Assembly (NCBI RefSeq): GCF_021530565.1 | Contig: NZ_JAKGBI010000001.1 | Span: forward strand, 372,001 to 436,000 | Source of the DNA: Pseudoalteromonas sp. SMS1 | Lineage (GTDB): Bacteria > Pseudomonadota > Gammaproteobacteria > Enterobacterales > Alteromonadaceae | Reading direction: 5' to 3' | DNA: 64,000 nucleotides | Shown: one piece after another, positions 24,473 through 33,873 of the stretch | Numbering within the stretch: the stretch's first letter is position 1 | How the letters are laid out: each line of letters opens with the position of its first letter | Notes under the pieces: generated by a model | Database searches by the model: none | Seen by the model: the letters and a program-made list of their open reading frames with translations, nothing else | Told to the model about the DNA's origin: nothing | Made by a program: the position numbers and the translations under genes

Positions 24473-27400
24473 TTAATTTGTTGTATTTACCCTTCTAAAT
24501 AGGGGATTATTCTTGCGCTTATTCATCATCCAATAACAACTCGGTACAAAAAAGAAAGACAATACTGTTGTTAACACGGTACCACCTGCAATGGCAATTG
24601 CGAAAGGCGGCCAGAAACTTCCCCCAGCTAATATCAGAGGGAGAAATCCCCCCACCGTAGTGATGGTTGTCGATGTGATATGCCTTGCACAAGTCATAAC
24701 AGATCCCACAATATCCTCAATGGTTTGCGCATTGTTCGCGCGTAGCTCCGAAAGAATAACGATGGCAGCGTTTATGGCTAGGCCCATTAACCCTAGTAGT
24801 CCAATAATAACGGTAAATCCAAAGGGGTACCCTGCAACGTAGACACTTAAAATACCTAACATAGCAGATTGAAACGCTGTGATCAGAATTAGCCCTGTTG
24901 TTGTGAATGAATTAAAAGTCAGCACTAATACCGTGATCAATAATACAAAAATCACACCCACCTTCCCCAGTAAGCTGCCAACGGCTTGGTCACGTTGTTG
25001 CGACTCACCACCAATCTCCAGCCTATATCCAACCGGGACTATCACACCTGACTGCGCTAACTGTGCTTGAATTTCTGCCAATACTTTCGCAGGTAGAACG
25101 TCGGTGCGCAAGAACGCTTCGACTACGTTTACGCGCTCACCATTGCGGCGGTGAATGGTGCTCTGCTCTGGTATAATTCGACTGGTCGCAAATGCCGACA
25201 GCAATAACGGTTGGCTGCCCATCACCTCAACATCAGCGAGACCATCCAGATCCGCTCGATAATGATCGCCAAACCTCACTTTGACAGGCACGGTTTCGGT
25301 GTCTTCTAGAATACTTGCCACTTCAACTCCCTGAGATTGCGCCTGTAACTGCGCCGCCACGCGTTGAACTTGGGCGCCAGCATGGGTTAGCTGCGTTTCA
25401 TGTGCTAATAACTCGACCTTGGCCGCGCCCGATTGTAACGTTGTTCTGGTGTGAGTCACATCCGCATGGGCTATCACCGTTTGTTTAACCTGATGGCCTA
25501 GCTGCGCGAGCTTGTCTAGTTCAGGCCCAAAAATACGAATCTCTATGGGCGCATTAAATGGTGGGCCTTGCTCTAGCTTTCGAACCAGTGTTTGCGCTTG
25601 AGGAAACGCTCGGTCTAGTTCATATTGGAGCTGTTTTATGAGTTCGTTTGCCCGTTCAAAGTCACTGACCTTCACCATCGCTTGGGCATAATTACGTGCG
25701 CCCTTATCCCGTTGCAACAAGTTATAGTAAAATATCGGTATATTGCGCCCCACCATCCAATCTAGCCTTTCGATGCCTTCATGCTTGAGGATGTGTGCTT
25801 CCATCTCCTTGACCAAGGCTTTAGTCGCTTGAATACTGGCATTGTCCGACAGCCTCACTTCAATGTGAAACATGTCCCTATCTGCTGGTGGGAAAAACTG
25901 CTCGGTTAACTGCCCCGCTGAGATAAAACCGAGTATTGGCAGGATCATCACACTTGCAGCAGTAAGAACAGGTTTTTTTAATGAACGCGTTAAGACTCTT
26001 TCAAACCCTTGGCTTAATTTTGTGATGGTTAACCCTTGCGCGACGATGCCTTGCGTATTGCGGTTGCTTACCAATACATATTTTCCTGCAAACACCGCAA
26101 TCAACGTGTGAGAAATCAAATAGGACCCGATAAGTGCAAAAATCACACTTAGTGCAATCCCCCCAACAAACTCACCTGATGGCCCTGGCATCAATACAAT
26201 TGGCGCGAATGCTAAAATCGTGGTGAGGGTAGAACTCAACAATGGCAGCCAAAAATGGTTAACAGCCTTGGAGACCGCGTCAAGTGCCTTCATGCCTTGT
26301 TGCCTAAAGCGCTGCACCGCATCGGTTATCACAATGGCGTTGTCAACCATGATACCTAATGCAACAACGAGGCCAGTAACCGATATTTGGTGGATCGGTA
26401 AGCCATAAATGTTCATACAGGCCAGTGTAAACATTACCGTAAGTGGCAGCGCCAGCCCTACGATCACCGCAGCCCTGAGCCCTAAGGTTAAAAATAATAC
26501 AGTTAAGATCAGAGCAAAACCCAGTAAGATGTTTTCCAACAACCCGCCAAGCCTTTCTTCGGTATACCCTTTTTGATCAAATAAATTATGCAACTGAATA
26601 TTATTCGGTAAAGTCTGGCTGAACACCCCCAGCATGGCGTCAATCTGAGTCGAGAATTTATCGATCCGTACATCGGGTAGCATACGGATCCCAAGGTAAG
26701 CACCATGCATGCCATCAATCCAGGCTATCTCTTGTTGAGGAGATACCAATGTTCGCTCGATAGTGGCGATATCACGCAGCAAAACTTGACCAAACTGTCC
26801 ATCGCTTTGGATAGGGATCGCTTCAATACGCTGAACTGAAGTAAACTCGCCACTGAGCTCAACTTGCATTTGGATGTTGTCATTACTCAACATACCCGCA
26901 GCAACCTTTGCGTCGGCATTTTTCACTGCCTGCGCGACTTGTTCAAAAGACAATCCGGCAAGCTTGAGCTTGGCAGGGTCGAGGGTGATCCTTATTTCTT
27001 CATCGGCAACACCAAATAAGTGCACGACTTCAACCCCTGGCTGATTACGAAGACGATTTCGCAATTCTTTAGTATAGCGATTCACTGCCACTTGCTTCGC
27101 TTGCAGCAAAGAGCGTGTTGTGCTGTCATCTGGTTCAATCGTCAGCGCAACAATTTTAGTGTAGGCGTAACCTCTATCATCTTCTAAGAGCGGCGAAGAG
27201 GCACCTTGAGGTAGCTCAATTTGTACATCCGCCAATAAATCCCGTAACCTAGACCACACTGGAGCACTATTGGTAACATCATCACCTAATTCAACACTTA
27301 GAACGGATATGCCAGCTCGAGACATACCAATCAGGTTTTTAATTTCGGACTGTTGTTTTAATTTCTGCTCTATTTTTTCTGTCACTTGAGCTTCAACGCG

Positions 27401-27565
27401 CGCAGCTGACGCGCCTGGCAAATACGTCGTGACAAATGCAAACCGGTTGTTTATGCGCGGATCTTCTGTCCTTGGTAAACTGTTCAGTGCAGCAAAACCA
27501 GAAACCAACAACAAGGCCACAAGCAGGGCTTGAAAACGCGCGTTGTTAAGTAGGTAAGCAATCAT
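24473..27565 (-). CDS. RND efflux transporter, AcrB/HAE-1-like permease
   Basis: A 1,030-residue inner-membrane pump of standard RND length. It has a first helix at residues 12-30, then a large periplasmic pore/docking domain (PRTEDPRINNRFAFVTTYLP near residue 31 is an RND hallmark). Helices 2-6 lie at about 335-480 (including VALGIMVDNAIVITDAVQR, a motif with the essential Asp), with a second periplasmic domain and helices 8-12 near the C-terminus. It takes up substrate from the periplasm or inner membrane by proton antiport. Its start overlaps the adaptor stop by 4 bp, and no outer-membrane factor gene is adjacent. Substrate unknown. Confidence 0.92.
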   Translation of the reverse strand: MIAYLLNNARFQALLVALLLVSGFAALNSLPRTEDPRINNRFAFVTTYLPGASAARVEAQVTEKIEQKLKQQSEIKNLIGMSRAGISVLSVELGDDVTNSAPVWSRLRDLLADVQIELPQGASSPLLEDDRGYAYTKIVALTIEPDDSTTRSLLQAKQVAVNRYTKELRNRLRNQPGVEVVHLFGVADEEIRITLDPAKLKLAGLSFEQVAQAVKNADAKVAAGMLSNDNIQMQVELSGEFTSVQRIEAIPIQSDGQFGQVLLRDIATIERTLVSPQQEIAWIDGMHGAYLGIRMLPDVRIDKFSTQIDAMLGVFSQTLPNNIQLHNLFDQKGYTEERLGGLLENILLGFALILTVLFLTLGLRAAVIVGLALPLTVMFTLACMNIYGLPIHQISVTGLVVALGIMVDNAIVITDAVQRFRQQGMKALDAVSKAVNHFWLPLLSSTLTTILAFAPIVLMPGPSGEFVGGIALSVIFALIGSYLISHTLIAVFAGKYVLVSNRNTQGIVAQGLTITKLSQGFERVLTRSLKKPVLTAASVMILPILGFISAGQLTEQFFPPADRDMFHIEVRLSDNASIQATKALVKEMEAHILKHEGIERLDWMVGRNIPIFYYNLLQRDKGARNYAQAMVKVSDFERANELIKQLQYELDRAFPQAQTLVRKLEQGPPFNAPIEIRIFGPELDKLAQLGHQVKQTVIAHADVTHTRTTLQSGAAKVELLAHETQLTHAGAQVQRVAAQLQAQSQGVEVASILEDTETVPVKVRFGDHYRADLDGLADVEVMGSQPLLLSAFATSRIIPEQSTIHRRNGERVNVVEAFLRTDVLPAKVLAEIQAQLAQSGVIVPVGYRLEIGGESQQRDQAVGSLLGKVGVIFVLLITVLVLTFNSFTTTGLILITAFQSAMLGILSVYVAGYPFGFTVIIGLLGLMGLAINAAIVILSELRANNAQTIEDIVGSVMTCARHITSTTITTVGGFLPLILAGGSFWPPFAIAIAGGTVLTTVLSFFFVPSCYWMMNKRKNNPLFRRVNTTN

Positions 27566-28638
27566 CGTTGCTCACCTCGGGTCGCCACAGACTGCACAAT
27601 GTCTACTTTAATATTTGCAGCAACTTTGTGCGTGCCATTGGCCAATATTGCAGCACCACTGTCCAAATCGCCATCGATATAGGCATATTGGCCGTCGCTG
27701 TGTAACAATTCAACGGTGGTTGGTTTGAGATGCCCCGAGACAATTTCATACACTTGCCAAGTCCCACGAGTGCCATTGGTCAACGCACTCATCGGGATCC
27801 AATACCCCGTTTTATTTTGTCTTTTTGAAATTGTCATCGAGGCCATTTGGCCTGAATATACAAATGCATCGCTGGGAAGAGAAAAACGTAACTGCAATGT
27901 TCTTGAAATGGGATCTAAGTTGGTTCCTCCTGACTTTTTTACCCCTTTAAATACATTGCCACCGATATTGATCGGCATTACATCTTGAATATTTGATAAA
28001 AGCCCTTGGGGTACCCCTATCCGAACTTCTGAGTTGCCTTGCTCTAGCACTCTTATTGCGACTTGGTTAGGGCCCACGATTTCACCTACTGCGATTTCTC
28101 GTGCCGCAATGACACCATCAAAAGGCGCTTTGAGTGTCGCTTTGTCTAGACGTATCTCCATGCCTTTTAATTTGACATTTAATACTCGTTGCTCTGCTTT
28201 AAACACCGCTATTTGAGCGCGGTTTTGGTCGAGCTGTTGCTGTGCAGAGTAATTCGCTTTACTCAACTTAAGTAAACGGTCGCTGTCCTGTTCAGCCAAT
28301 ATGAGCTGCGCCTTAACTTTATCCAAGTTGGCGAGTAACTCTAGTTTTTCAATTTCTAATAGCTGCGTATCTTGTTTAGCCAGCACTTGACCTTGTTTAA
28401 CGGTATCACCTTGGTCAACGTAAAATGATGCAATCACACCATTGAACTCAAAGCCAATTTCCGCTTCTTGGCGTTTGACAACCAACCCTGTGACTTGTCG
28501 CGTTTGGTAAAAGCCGTTTGCTTGTTGCAAACTATAGGCTGCAACAGGTAAGCCTTTGTTTGCACCATGTACCTGTTCATCGTCTGCCCACACATATAAA
28601 GCACAGGTTAACAGCATCAAACTCAATAACACTCTCAT
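27562..28638 (-). CDS. RND efflux periplasmic adaptor (membrane fusion protein)
   Basis: About 358 residues from ATG 28638, which has AAGGA six bases upstream; the frame extends to 28653, but that ATG lacks a site. There is a signal peptide (MRVLLSLMLLTCALYVWA). Next comes a lipoyl/barrel-sandwich half (GVIASFYVDQGDTVKQGQVL), an alpha-hairpin (residues 100-155), the second lipoyl half (ATLKAPFDGVIAAREIAVGE) and beta-barrel domains. It links the RND pump encoded directly downstream to an outer-membrane channel encoded elsewhere. It lies 240 bp after the Fur-regulated operon on the same strand; a hairpin between them suggests separate transcription. Confidence 0.9.
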   Translation of the reverse strand: MRVLLSLMLLTCALYVWADDEQVHGANKGLPVAAYSLQQANGFYQTRQVTGLVVKRQEAEIGFEFNGVIASFYVDQGDTVKQGQVLAKQDTQLLEIEKLELLANLDKVKAQLILAEQDSDRLLKLSKANYSAQQQLDQNRAQIAVFKAEQRVLNVKLKGMEIRLDKATLKAPFDGVIAAREIAVGEIVGPNQVAIRVLEQGNSEVRIGVPQGLLSNIQDVMPINIGGNVFKGVKKSGGTNLDPISRTLQLRFSLPSDAFVYSGQMASMTISKRQNKTGYWIPMSALTNGTRGTWQVYEIVSGHLKPTTVELLHSDGQYAYIDGDLDSGAAILANGTHKVAANIKVDIVQSVATRGEQR

Positions 28639-28752
28639 ACAAAATCCTTGCAATTTTCATTACCCTTTTATACTTCTCAAGTTCACCAAAAGTTTGTAAG
28701 TGGCGGCCTAAACTTTCACGTTTACCCAAGCTCAGTGCTTAAAATGCATAAA

Positions 28753-28774
28753 GCAGGCTAGATCAGTAGCCTGC
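28753..28774 (-). terminator. Hairpin after the formyltransferase operon
   Basis: GCAGGCTA (28753-28760) and TAGCCTGC (28767-28774) form a perfect 8-bp stem with a 6-base loop. Read on the minus strand it is followed by TTTATGCATTTT, a weak U-tract. It probably separates the 28880-33537 operon from the RND genes. Confidence 0.5.
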
Positions 28775-28879
28775 AAATCGTAAAAGGGACATTCAATTTA
28801 GAATAAATACCCTAGTCTATATTGTACGCCTGTGTAGTTTATATACTAGCGATATCAAAAAATAAGACGTGTAATAAAT

Positions 28880-29731
28880 TCATTTTTTAGACGACTCACT
28901 TACACATTGATTTAACTCCGTTGTCTGGATTGCGCGCAGTACCCATTTCCAACCAATCATTTTGAGTGTTTGGTTTAACAATGTGAGGTGTGTTTTGTCT
29001 GGGTAAGAAAAGTAACTACCGCAATCTGTTTGGGGCGTAGCAATGACCTCATCAGCACGCACTTTGCCGATCACACGCGCATAGAGCTCAGGCAAGTGGC
29101 TACTGACTTGCCTATCAATGTCTAGCAAACAAGTGGCTGAATGCACATTTATTGCTTGCTGTGCAATCACAGGCCCAGCATCAATCTCCGTATTTTCTAT
29201 CCAGTGAGCCGAAATCCCATAACGCTCACTGTTGTATAAGTAACTGAACATAATAGGAAATAAGCCTCGGCAATCGGGCAAGTACGCAGGGTGGAAGTTC
29301 ACCACTCCTTTACTGGGTGCAGCAATGATATTTGGCTGCAATATTTGGTCAAAGTAATATATTGTTAAAACATCAATCTGATGACGTTTTAGCAAGGCCT
29401 CAACCTCAGGTCCATTGACGTCTTTCACATGAATATGACGGATCCCCAGTTCTTTACAGCGCTGTTCAATACTCGGTAACACATCAACCCCAAACGCGCT
29501 TAACAAAGGCCTGATCAAGTTTAACAGGACCATTTTTACAAAAAGATACTCGGTGAAGCGATACCCGCGAAGACGCATATTTTGGTATGCTTGCTTAACA
29601 AATCCCCCTTTTTTGCGCGAATATGGGTCGCTTGTTATCACCAGTGAAATCGCATCTTTATGATTTTCCAAAACCTGCAAAATTGCGGGTTGGGTTGCCA
29701 TGTTTTCGATATTGCACAGCGCCAATCGCAT
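28880..29731 (-). CDS. Formyltransferase-family protein (fifth gene of Fur-box operon)
   Basis: A 283-residue protein with the N10-formyltetrahydrofolate-dependent formyltransferase core. The catalytic triad is Asn145 and His147 in VVNFHPAYLPDCRG, with Asp184 in TEIDAGPVIAQQ. The N-terminal 80 residues include a basic, partly hydrophobic segment (FTEYLFVKMVLLNLIRPLL) not typical of Fmt, so it is not the translation initiator tRNA enzyme. It could formylate an amine on a biosynthetic intermediate. Its ATG overlaps the stop of the upstream acyl-CoA-dehydrogenase-like gene by one base. It is the last gene of a five-gene operon; a hairpin follows at 28753-28774. Confidence 0.8.
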   Translation of the reverse strand: MRLALCNIENMATQPAILQVLENHKDAISLVITSDPYSRKKGGFVKQAYQNMRLRGYRFTEYLFVKMVLLNLIRPLLSAFGVDVLPSIEQRCKELGIRHIHVKDVNGPEVEALLKRHQIDVLTIYYFDQILQPNIIAAPSKGVVNFHPAYLPDCRGLFPIMFSYLYNSERYGISAHWIENTEIDAGPVIAQQAINVHSATCLLDIDRQVSSHLPELYARVIGKVRADEVIATPQTDCGSYFSYPDKTHLTLLNQTLKMIGWKWVLRAIQTTELNQCVSESSKK

Positions 29732-30846
29732 TACACCATCTCCAATTGTTGACCATTAAAGTACTGATTTAAAGGCGTATACATCGCGTGCTTTGCAGGT
29801 GGATGAAAGTTAAAGGCATGAACAACTTGCGCAATCGTACCGAAGTAACCTTCATTGATGTAATTGATTCCCCCCACTAAACTTAATGTACTTTGGGTGA
29901 CACTAGCGAGGACATCCTGCAGTTGGTAACGTGCAGCCAATATGTGCGCCAAGGTGTCTTGGGTTTGGTTATCCATGTCTCCTGCTACCGCTTTGAGTGA
30001 CAAAGCACTGGCTTCTAATTGAATGTGTACTCGCGCCTTTTCATCACCTTGTAATCGACCTTGCTCAGAGGCTTTGTTAACAAGTCCGTACACCATACCG
30101 AGATACGATGCGCACGTAATAAGTTCAAACCAAACAAACCCTGCAATATGGCTTTGATAAGCCGATTTTTCATCTACATTGACCATCATAGAGTGCGGCA
30201 CAAAGACATTATCTAACACCACGGCTTCACTTTGACTGGCTTGTAAAAATGGCGCTTGCCAAAACTGTTCCACAGAAATACCCTCTGTGGCTTTGTGGAT
30301 CATTGCAACCGCAAAATACGGTTCTCCTTGCGCCGGCTCGACCTGCACACTTGCCGTCAGCAAGTCCATGCAATGAGCTAAACTGCATGGCTTCTTTACA
30401 CCAGATATGACATAACCTTTTTCCACTTCTTTCGCTTGAATCTGGCTCTTGAGAATACTCTTACCAATTTGGCCTTCGCTAAATGCAGATGACACCAACA
30501 GGTTAGAGCGCGCAATACCTTCTAGCATCAGGGATTCTAATCCATTCCCGACCTTCGCCATTTCTTGCAATGTGGCTATCGAAAATTGGTGCATCCCAGC
30601 GGCAATGGCAAGGGAAGGTGACGCCCCTCCCATTGCCATTTGTAACAGTACACCTTGCCATGCTGTCAGCCCTTTTCCGCCGTACTTTTCTTTCACCAAC
30701 GTGGCTGCGCCGCCAGCTTCACGAAAAACATTGATAGCGTCACTTTGCTTACCTTCTAGTGTCTCAAAGTCAGCCTCTTGAAGGTGTTTGGCTAACTCTG
30801 GCAAAGTCTCGTGCAGCAATTGCTGCGCGTGTTGATAGATACTCAT
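29731..30846 (-). CDS. Acyl-CoA-dehydrogenase-like flavoprotein
   Basis: A 371-residue protein with acyl-CoA dehydrogenase architecture. It has an N-terminal helical domain with EKYGGKGLTAWQGVLLQM, a middle beta region (VSSAFSEGQIGKSIL in place of the usual TEPxAGSD flavin loop, then KKPCSLAHCMDLLTASV) and a C-terminal helical domain (STLSLVGGINYINEG). The divergent motifs suggest a specialised biosynthetic desaturase or a carrier-bound substrate rather than beta-oxidation. TamP of tambjamine biosynthesis is a precedent for such an enzyme next to an aminotransferase/reductase. It overlaps the SRPBCC gene by 4 bp and the formyltransferase by 1 bp. Confidence 0.75.
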   Translation of the reverse strand: MSIYQHAQQLLHETLPELAKHLQEADFETLEGKQSDAINVFREAGGAATLVKEKYGGKGLTAWQGVLLQMAMGGASPSLAIAAGMHQFSIATLQEMAKVGNGLESLMLEGIARSNLLVSSAFSEGQIGKSILKSQIQAKEVEKGYVISGVKKPCSLAHCMDLLTASVQVEPAQGEPYFAVAMIHKATEGISVEQFWQAPFLQASQSEAVVLDNVFVPHSMMVNVDEKSAYQSHIAGFVWFELITCASYLGMVYGLVNKASEQGRLQGDEKARVHIQLEASALSLKAVAGDMDNQTQDTLAHILAARYQLQDVLASVTQSTLSLVGGINYINEGYFGTIAQVVHAFNFHPPAKHAMYTPLNQYFNGQQLEMV

Positions 30847-31289
30847 GCCACCGCCTTATTGCTCTGTGCGAAAAGCTCACTCAACATTTGTTCAACATTT
30901 TGCTTAATTGCAGACTCCGCAATCGGTTCCAAAATGTCAGCCAAAGTTGGGATCCCCATGCAAAAACGTGCATCGAAAGAAACTCTTGACTCGGACTCGC
31001 TCACCGATTCAATCGTCCAGCGCCCCTCGAAGATGTCTGCATCTCCCGCGGTCTGTGTAAAATCTATGGTTAATTGCTGTGCATCGAAAATATCCCTTTC
31101 AGTCCATGACATTTTGCCGTCATGAAAGTGCACCAGCCAGGTAGATTCAGACTCATTTTCAGATATCTCATTGACATCCACTGAGATCACCGCCTGACAG
31201 TGGCTTTCAAACGATTTAAAATCCGCAATTTTGTTAAAGGCTAGCAGGGCTGGTGCCGCAATCATTTGTGAATAATTTACTTGTCTCAT
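30843..31289 (-). CDS. SRPBCC (START/cyclase-like) family protein
   Basis: A 148-residue single-domain protein opening MRQVNYSQMIAAPALLAFNK and continuing with WLVHFHDGKMSWTERDIFD, the layout of polyketide cyclase/dehydrase and RatA-like SRPBCC proteins. The fold makes a deep hydrophobic pocket that binds lipids or polyketide-like intermediates. Here it may hold or cyclise the acyl intermediate handled by the neighbouring reductase and acyl-CoA-dehydrogenase-like protein. It lies 9 bp after the aminotransferase stop and its own stop overlaps the next start by 4 bp, so it is translationally coupled. Confidence 0.75.
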   Translation of the reverse strand: MRQVNYSQMIAAPALLAFNKIADFKSFESHCQAVISVDVNEISENESESTWLVHFHDGKMSWTERDIFDAQQLTIDFTQTAGDADIFEGRWTIESVSESESRVSFDARFCMGIPTLADILEPIAESAIKQNVEQMLSELFAQSNKAVA

Positions 31290-31298
31290 GGTATTTCC

Positions 31299-32522
31299 TT
31301 AAATCTTTTCAAGTGCATTAGCGTATGCATCGTATAAGTGAGTGAGCTGCTGCTCTGATAAATAGGCGCTTGGTGTAAGTCGCACAGTCGATGCATTACT
31401 CAATGAATGGCTGGTCAGTATATGCTGGTTAAGCAAAGATAAAGTCAGTTGCCCAGCGCGTGCAGGGGTTTCAACGTCAATGCCAATCAATAACCCTTCT
31501 GCACGGATTTCAATGCTTGATTGGTGGCGTTGATTAAACTGTTCAGTAATATGCGTGAGCTTTGAAGCAATTTGCTCACCAAGTGTGTGCGCCCTTTTGG
31601 CAACATCATCTCTAATCAATACGTCAATGGTTGCCTCAGCTGCTGCAAGTGCAATCGGTGATCCGCCAAAGGTACTTGAGTGGAGCATAAAGTCCTGATT
31701 AAGTGGTGCAAACGCGCGCTCGGTTGCAACTACCGCGGCACAAGGCACCACGCCACCACTTAATCCTTTACCCACTAACAATATATCAGGGGTGATCCCA
31801 AACTTATCGATCGCCCACATAGCGCCTGTTCTGGCTAGCCCGGATTGGATTTCGTCACAAATAAACAGCCCCTGAGATTGGACACAGAGCGCCTTTGCTT
31901 TATGTAAAAATTCATACCCCAAGGTATACACACCACCTTCACCTTGCACTGGCTCTGCGATAAATGCCACTTTACCATCGCAGCGTTCAAACGCAGCTTG
32001 CAACGCTTCGAGGTTGTCTCGCTCTACAAACTCAACATTGTTAAACAGTGGCATAAAAGGCGCCCGAAACGCATCGCGATGGGTAACCGACAGCGCACCG
32101 AGTGACTTTCCGTGATAGCTCCCTGTCACGGCAATAATATGATTACAGCCATTGGCACGAGCCAATTTCAGCGCAAGCTCAGTCGACTCCGCCCCAGAAT
32201 TAGTGAAAAATGCGTATTCCAGCGTTTCCGGGCAAATATCGACCAGCTTTTTGCTGGCGCTGGCGAGTACGGGATTGACTAACGTGCGAGAGCTCATGGG
32301 CATACAGTCAATTTGTGCTTTGACAGCAGACACGACCTGTGCATGACGATGGCCCAAAATAAAGACACCAAACCCGCCAAAATCAACATATGATTGGCCT
32401 GTCTCATCTATAATTTCGGCACCTTGGGCGGTGCACTCGATGGGTAGGTTCATCAAGCTGGACAGTCGAGCTTTAGAGCGATTGCTGTGCGCTTTGAGCA
32501 TTTCTAATGTATGTGCTCTCAC
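31299..32522 (-). CDS. Class III PLP-dependent aminotransferase
   Basis: A 407-residue fold-type I aminotransferase of the ornithine/acetylornithine (class III) group. Asp223 lies in FICDEIQSGLARTG and the PLP lysine is Lys252 in LLVGKGLSGG. TNSGAESTELALKLAR is the phosphate-binding segment, and GSYHGKSLGALSVT follows. The GTG start at 32522 is one base after the stop of the reductase gene, with GAGG suitably placed. Together with that reductase it could convert an acyl thioester, through an aldehyde, into a primary amine, the chemistry carried out by the bifunctional TamH in tambjamine biosynthesis. No ornithine or arginine genes are nearby. Confidence 0.87.
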   Translation of the reverse strand: MRAHTLEMLKAHSNRSKARLSSLMNLPIECTAQGAEIIDETGQSYVDFGGFGVFILGHRHAQVVSAVKAQIDCMPMSSRTLVNPVLASASKKLVDICPETLEYAFFTNSGAESTELALKLARANGCNHIIAVTGSYHGKSLGALSVTHRDAFRAPFMPLFNNVEFVERDNLEALQAAFERCDGKVAFIAEPVQGEGGVYTLGYEFLHKAKALCVQSQGLFICDEIQSGLARTGAMWAIDKFGITPDILLVGKGLSGGVVPCAAVVATERAFAPLNQDFMLHSSTFGGSPIALAAAEATIDVLIRDDVAKRAHTLGEQIASKLTHITEQFNQRHQSSIEIRAEGLLIGIDVETPARAGQLTLSLLNQHILTSHSLSNASTVRLTPSAYLSEQQLTHLYDAYANALEKI

Positions 32523-32523
32523 C

Positions 32524-33537
32524 TCAATTTACCTCATCAAGCGCAGCGATTAGCGGGTGCTGATGGTCATACGCCGCTAGATTTTTTGCGAGTGTATGAC
32601 GAATATCGTAATCGTAACTCTCTCCTGCGACTTCCGCCAAGTGGCCAATGTCAGATTGAAAACCTTCGGACATATCTAAGTATTTCAAGTAAATAGAGGT
32701 TTCGTCGAACATGCGCTTAAAACGCTTCGGCAGTGCAGGCATAAAGACAGGTTTAACTAACCTTTCAAAAGTCGTAGGACTCATCAGCTTTGGCGCCTTA
32801 AAACTGACTTGATAGAGTGACTTTAACTCTTCATCTTCGCCTAACGTCAATAAATCGCCTAACGTTTTAGCTAACTCACCAGCCGTTAACCAAAACTCGC
32901 CGCTGAGCTTTTGATCAACGATGGTCAAAATACACTTGGCGACGATGTCGCGTGGAATCACATCCACAAGTGTACTCGCATCTCCGGGTACGATTGGTAT
33001 AACTTCCTTGGTTGCCAGTTTCAGCATATTGTGGATCCCTTGCTTTTTCGGCATTAATCCGGCGACGCTGTCACCAATAATAACCGATGGGCGGATCACC
33101 GTAATGTTGTCACCAAGACACGCTTCGGCTTCGCGTTTACTGTGCTCATAATTATTAAAATCATGGCCATTACGCCCTTTCACAAATGCCGTGCTGATAT
33201 GGATTAGCGGCACATTTAACTGTTCAGATAAATCGATGGCATGTTTTAGTCCTGCGACATTGATTTCTGCCAATACTTGCGGATCAGCAGTAAAATCAGT
33301 GAGCGCAGCACTGTGCACAATACACTCGATACCTTTTAACTCGTTAACCTGCTCAGTATTTAACCCAAATTTTTCTTTACGAATATCGCCTTTAATTTGG
33401 CGACTTACTCCAACTGGTAACTCTTTGAAAGATCGTTGATTAACTAGAATAACAATCTCATCATTGGGTGATAAAAGCTCTATCATTGAGAGCCCCACGA
33501 CACCAGTCGCGCCAGTCAATAAAAATCTACGAGACAT
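32524..33537 (-). CDS. NAD_binding_4-type SDR, putative acyl-thioester reductase
   Basis: A 337-residue extended short-chain dehydrogenase. The NAD(P) site is TGATGVVG at residues 8-15, and the catalytic Ser/Tyr/Lys are Ser115 (HISTAF), Tyr130 and Lys134 (NNYEHSKREAE). The sequence fits the male-sterility/thioester-reductase (NAD_binding_4) group that reduces acyl-CoA or carrier-bound acyl thioesters to aldehydes. A simple sugar epimerase is less likely given the C-terminal part. It has an excellent ribosome site (AAGGAG). It is first in a five-gene operon whose promoter holds a Fur-box match at 33601-33619. Confidence 0.8.
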   Translation of the reverse strand: MSRRFLLTGATGVVGLSMIELLSPNDEIVILVNQRSFKELPVGVSRQIKGDIRKEKFGLNTEQVNELKGIECIVHSAALTDFTADPQVLAEINVAGLKHAIDLSEQLNVPLIHISTAFVKGRNGHDFNNYEHSKREAEACLGDNITVIRPSVIIGDSVAGLMPKKQGIHNMLKLATKEVIPIVPGDASTLVDVIPRDIVAKCILTIVDQKLSGEFWLTAGELAKTLGDLLTLGEDEELKSLYQVSFKAPKLMSPTTFERLVKPVFMPALPKRFKRMFDETSIYLKYLDMSEGFQSDIGHLAEVAGESYDYDIRHTLAKNLAAYDHQHPLIAALDEVN

Positions 33538-33600
33538 AATTACTCCTTAATCATTTAGCGTATAAGCGTTACTAAAATACCAAAAGTACCCTATACAGGT

Positions 33601-33619
33601 AATAATGATAATGATTTTC
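33601..33619 (-). promoter_or_regulatory. Fur box in the promoter of the five-gene operon
   Basis: The bases AATAATGATAATGATTTTC match 16 of 19 positions of the Fur consensus GATAATGATAATCATTATC. On the minus strand the site lies between a -35-like TTGAAA and a -10-like TGTATAGG, about 65 bases before the reductase ATG. Repression by iron-loaded Fur would therefore switch the operon on under iron limitation. Confidence 0.75.
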
Positions 33620-33873
33620 AATTTCAGATCAAACAAATATTTTACTAAATTTTAACTTAGCAGATTCGTTTAATATCAATGCAGGAAATTGTGTGTAAAC
33701 TGTTTGCGTGAATGTTTTACGTAAACAAAGTGCAAGCTTTATGTATAAGGAAGAAAAATTAGATGGGAATTTTCAATAAAGTAAGTAGCGTAAAAAAGCG
33801 CAATGTACTACTCAAAGTGGACCAGATAATGTGTTACCAAGGTCCACTGTTTGACTGTGAGCTGTCGGTCTGG

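Noticed and set aside
30449..30781. 110-residue plus-strand ORF
   Set aside because: Antisense shadow of the acyl-CoA-dehydrogenase-like gene.
28880..33537. Calling the Fur-regulated operon a siderophore pathway
   Set aside because: No NIS synthetase, NRPS, hydroxylase or catechol gene lies in it, and no TonB receptor is adjacent. Iron control alone is not enough.
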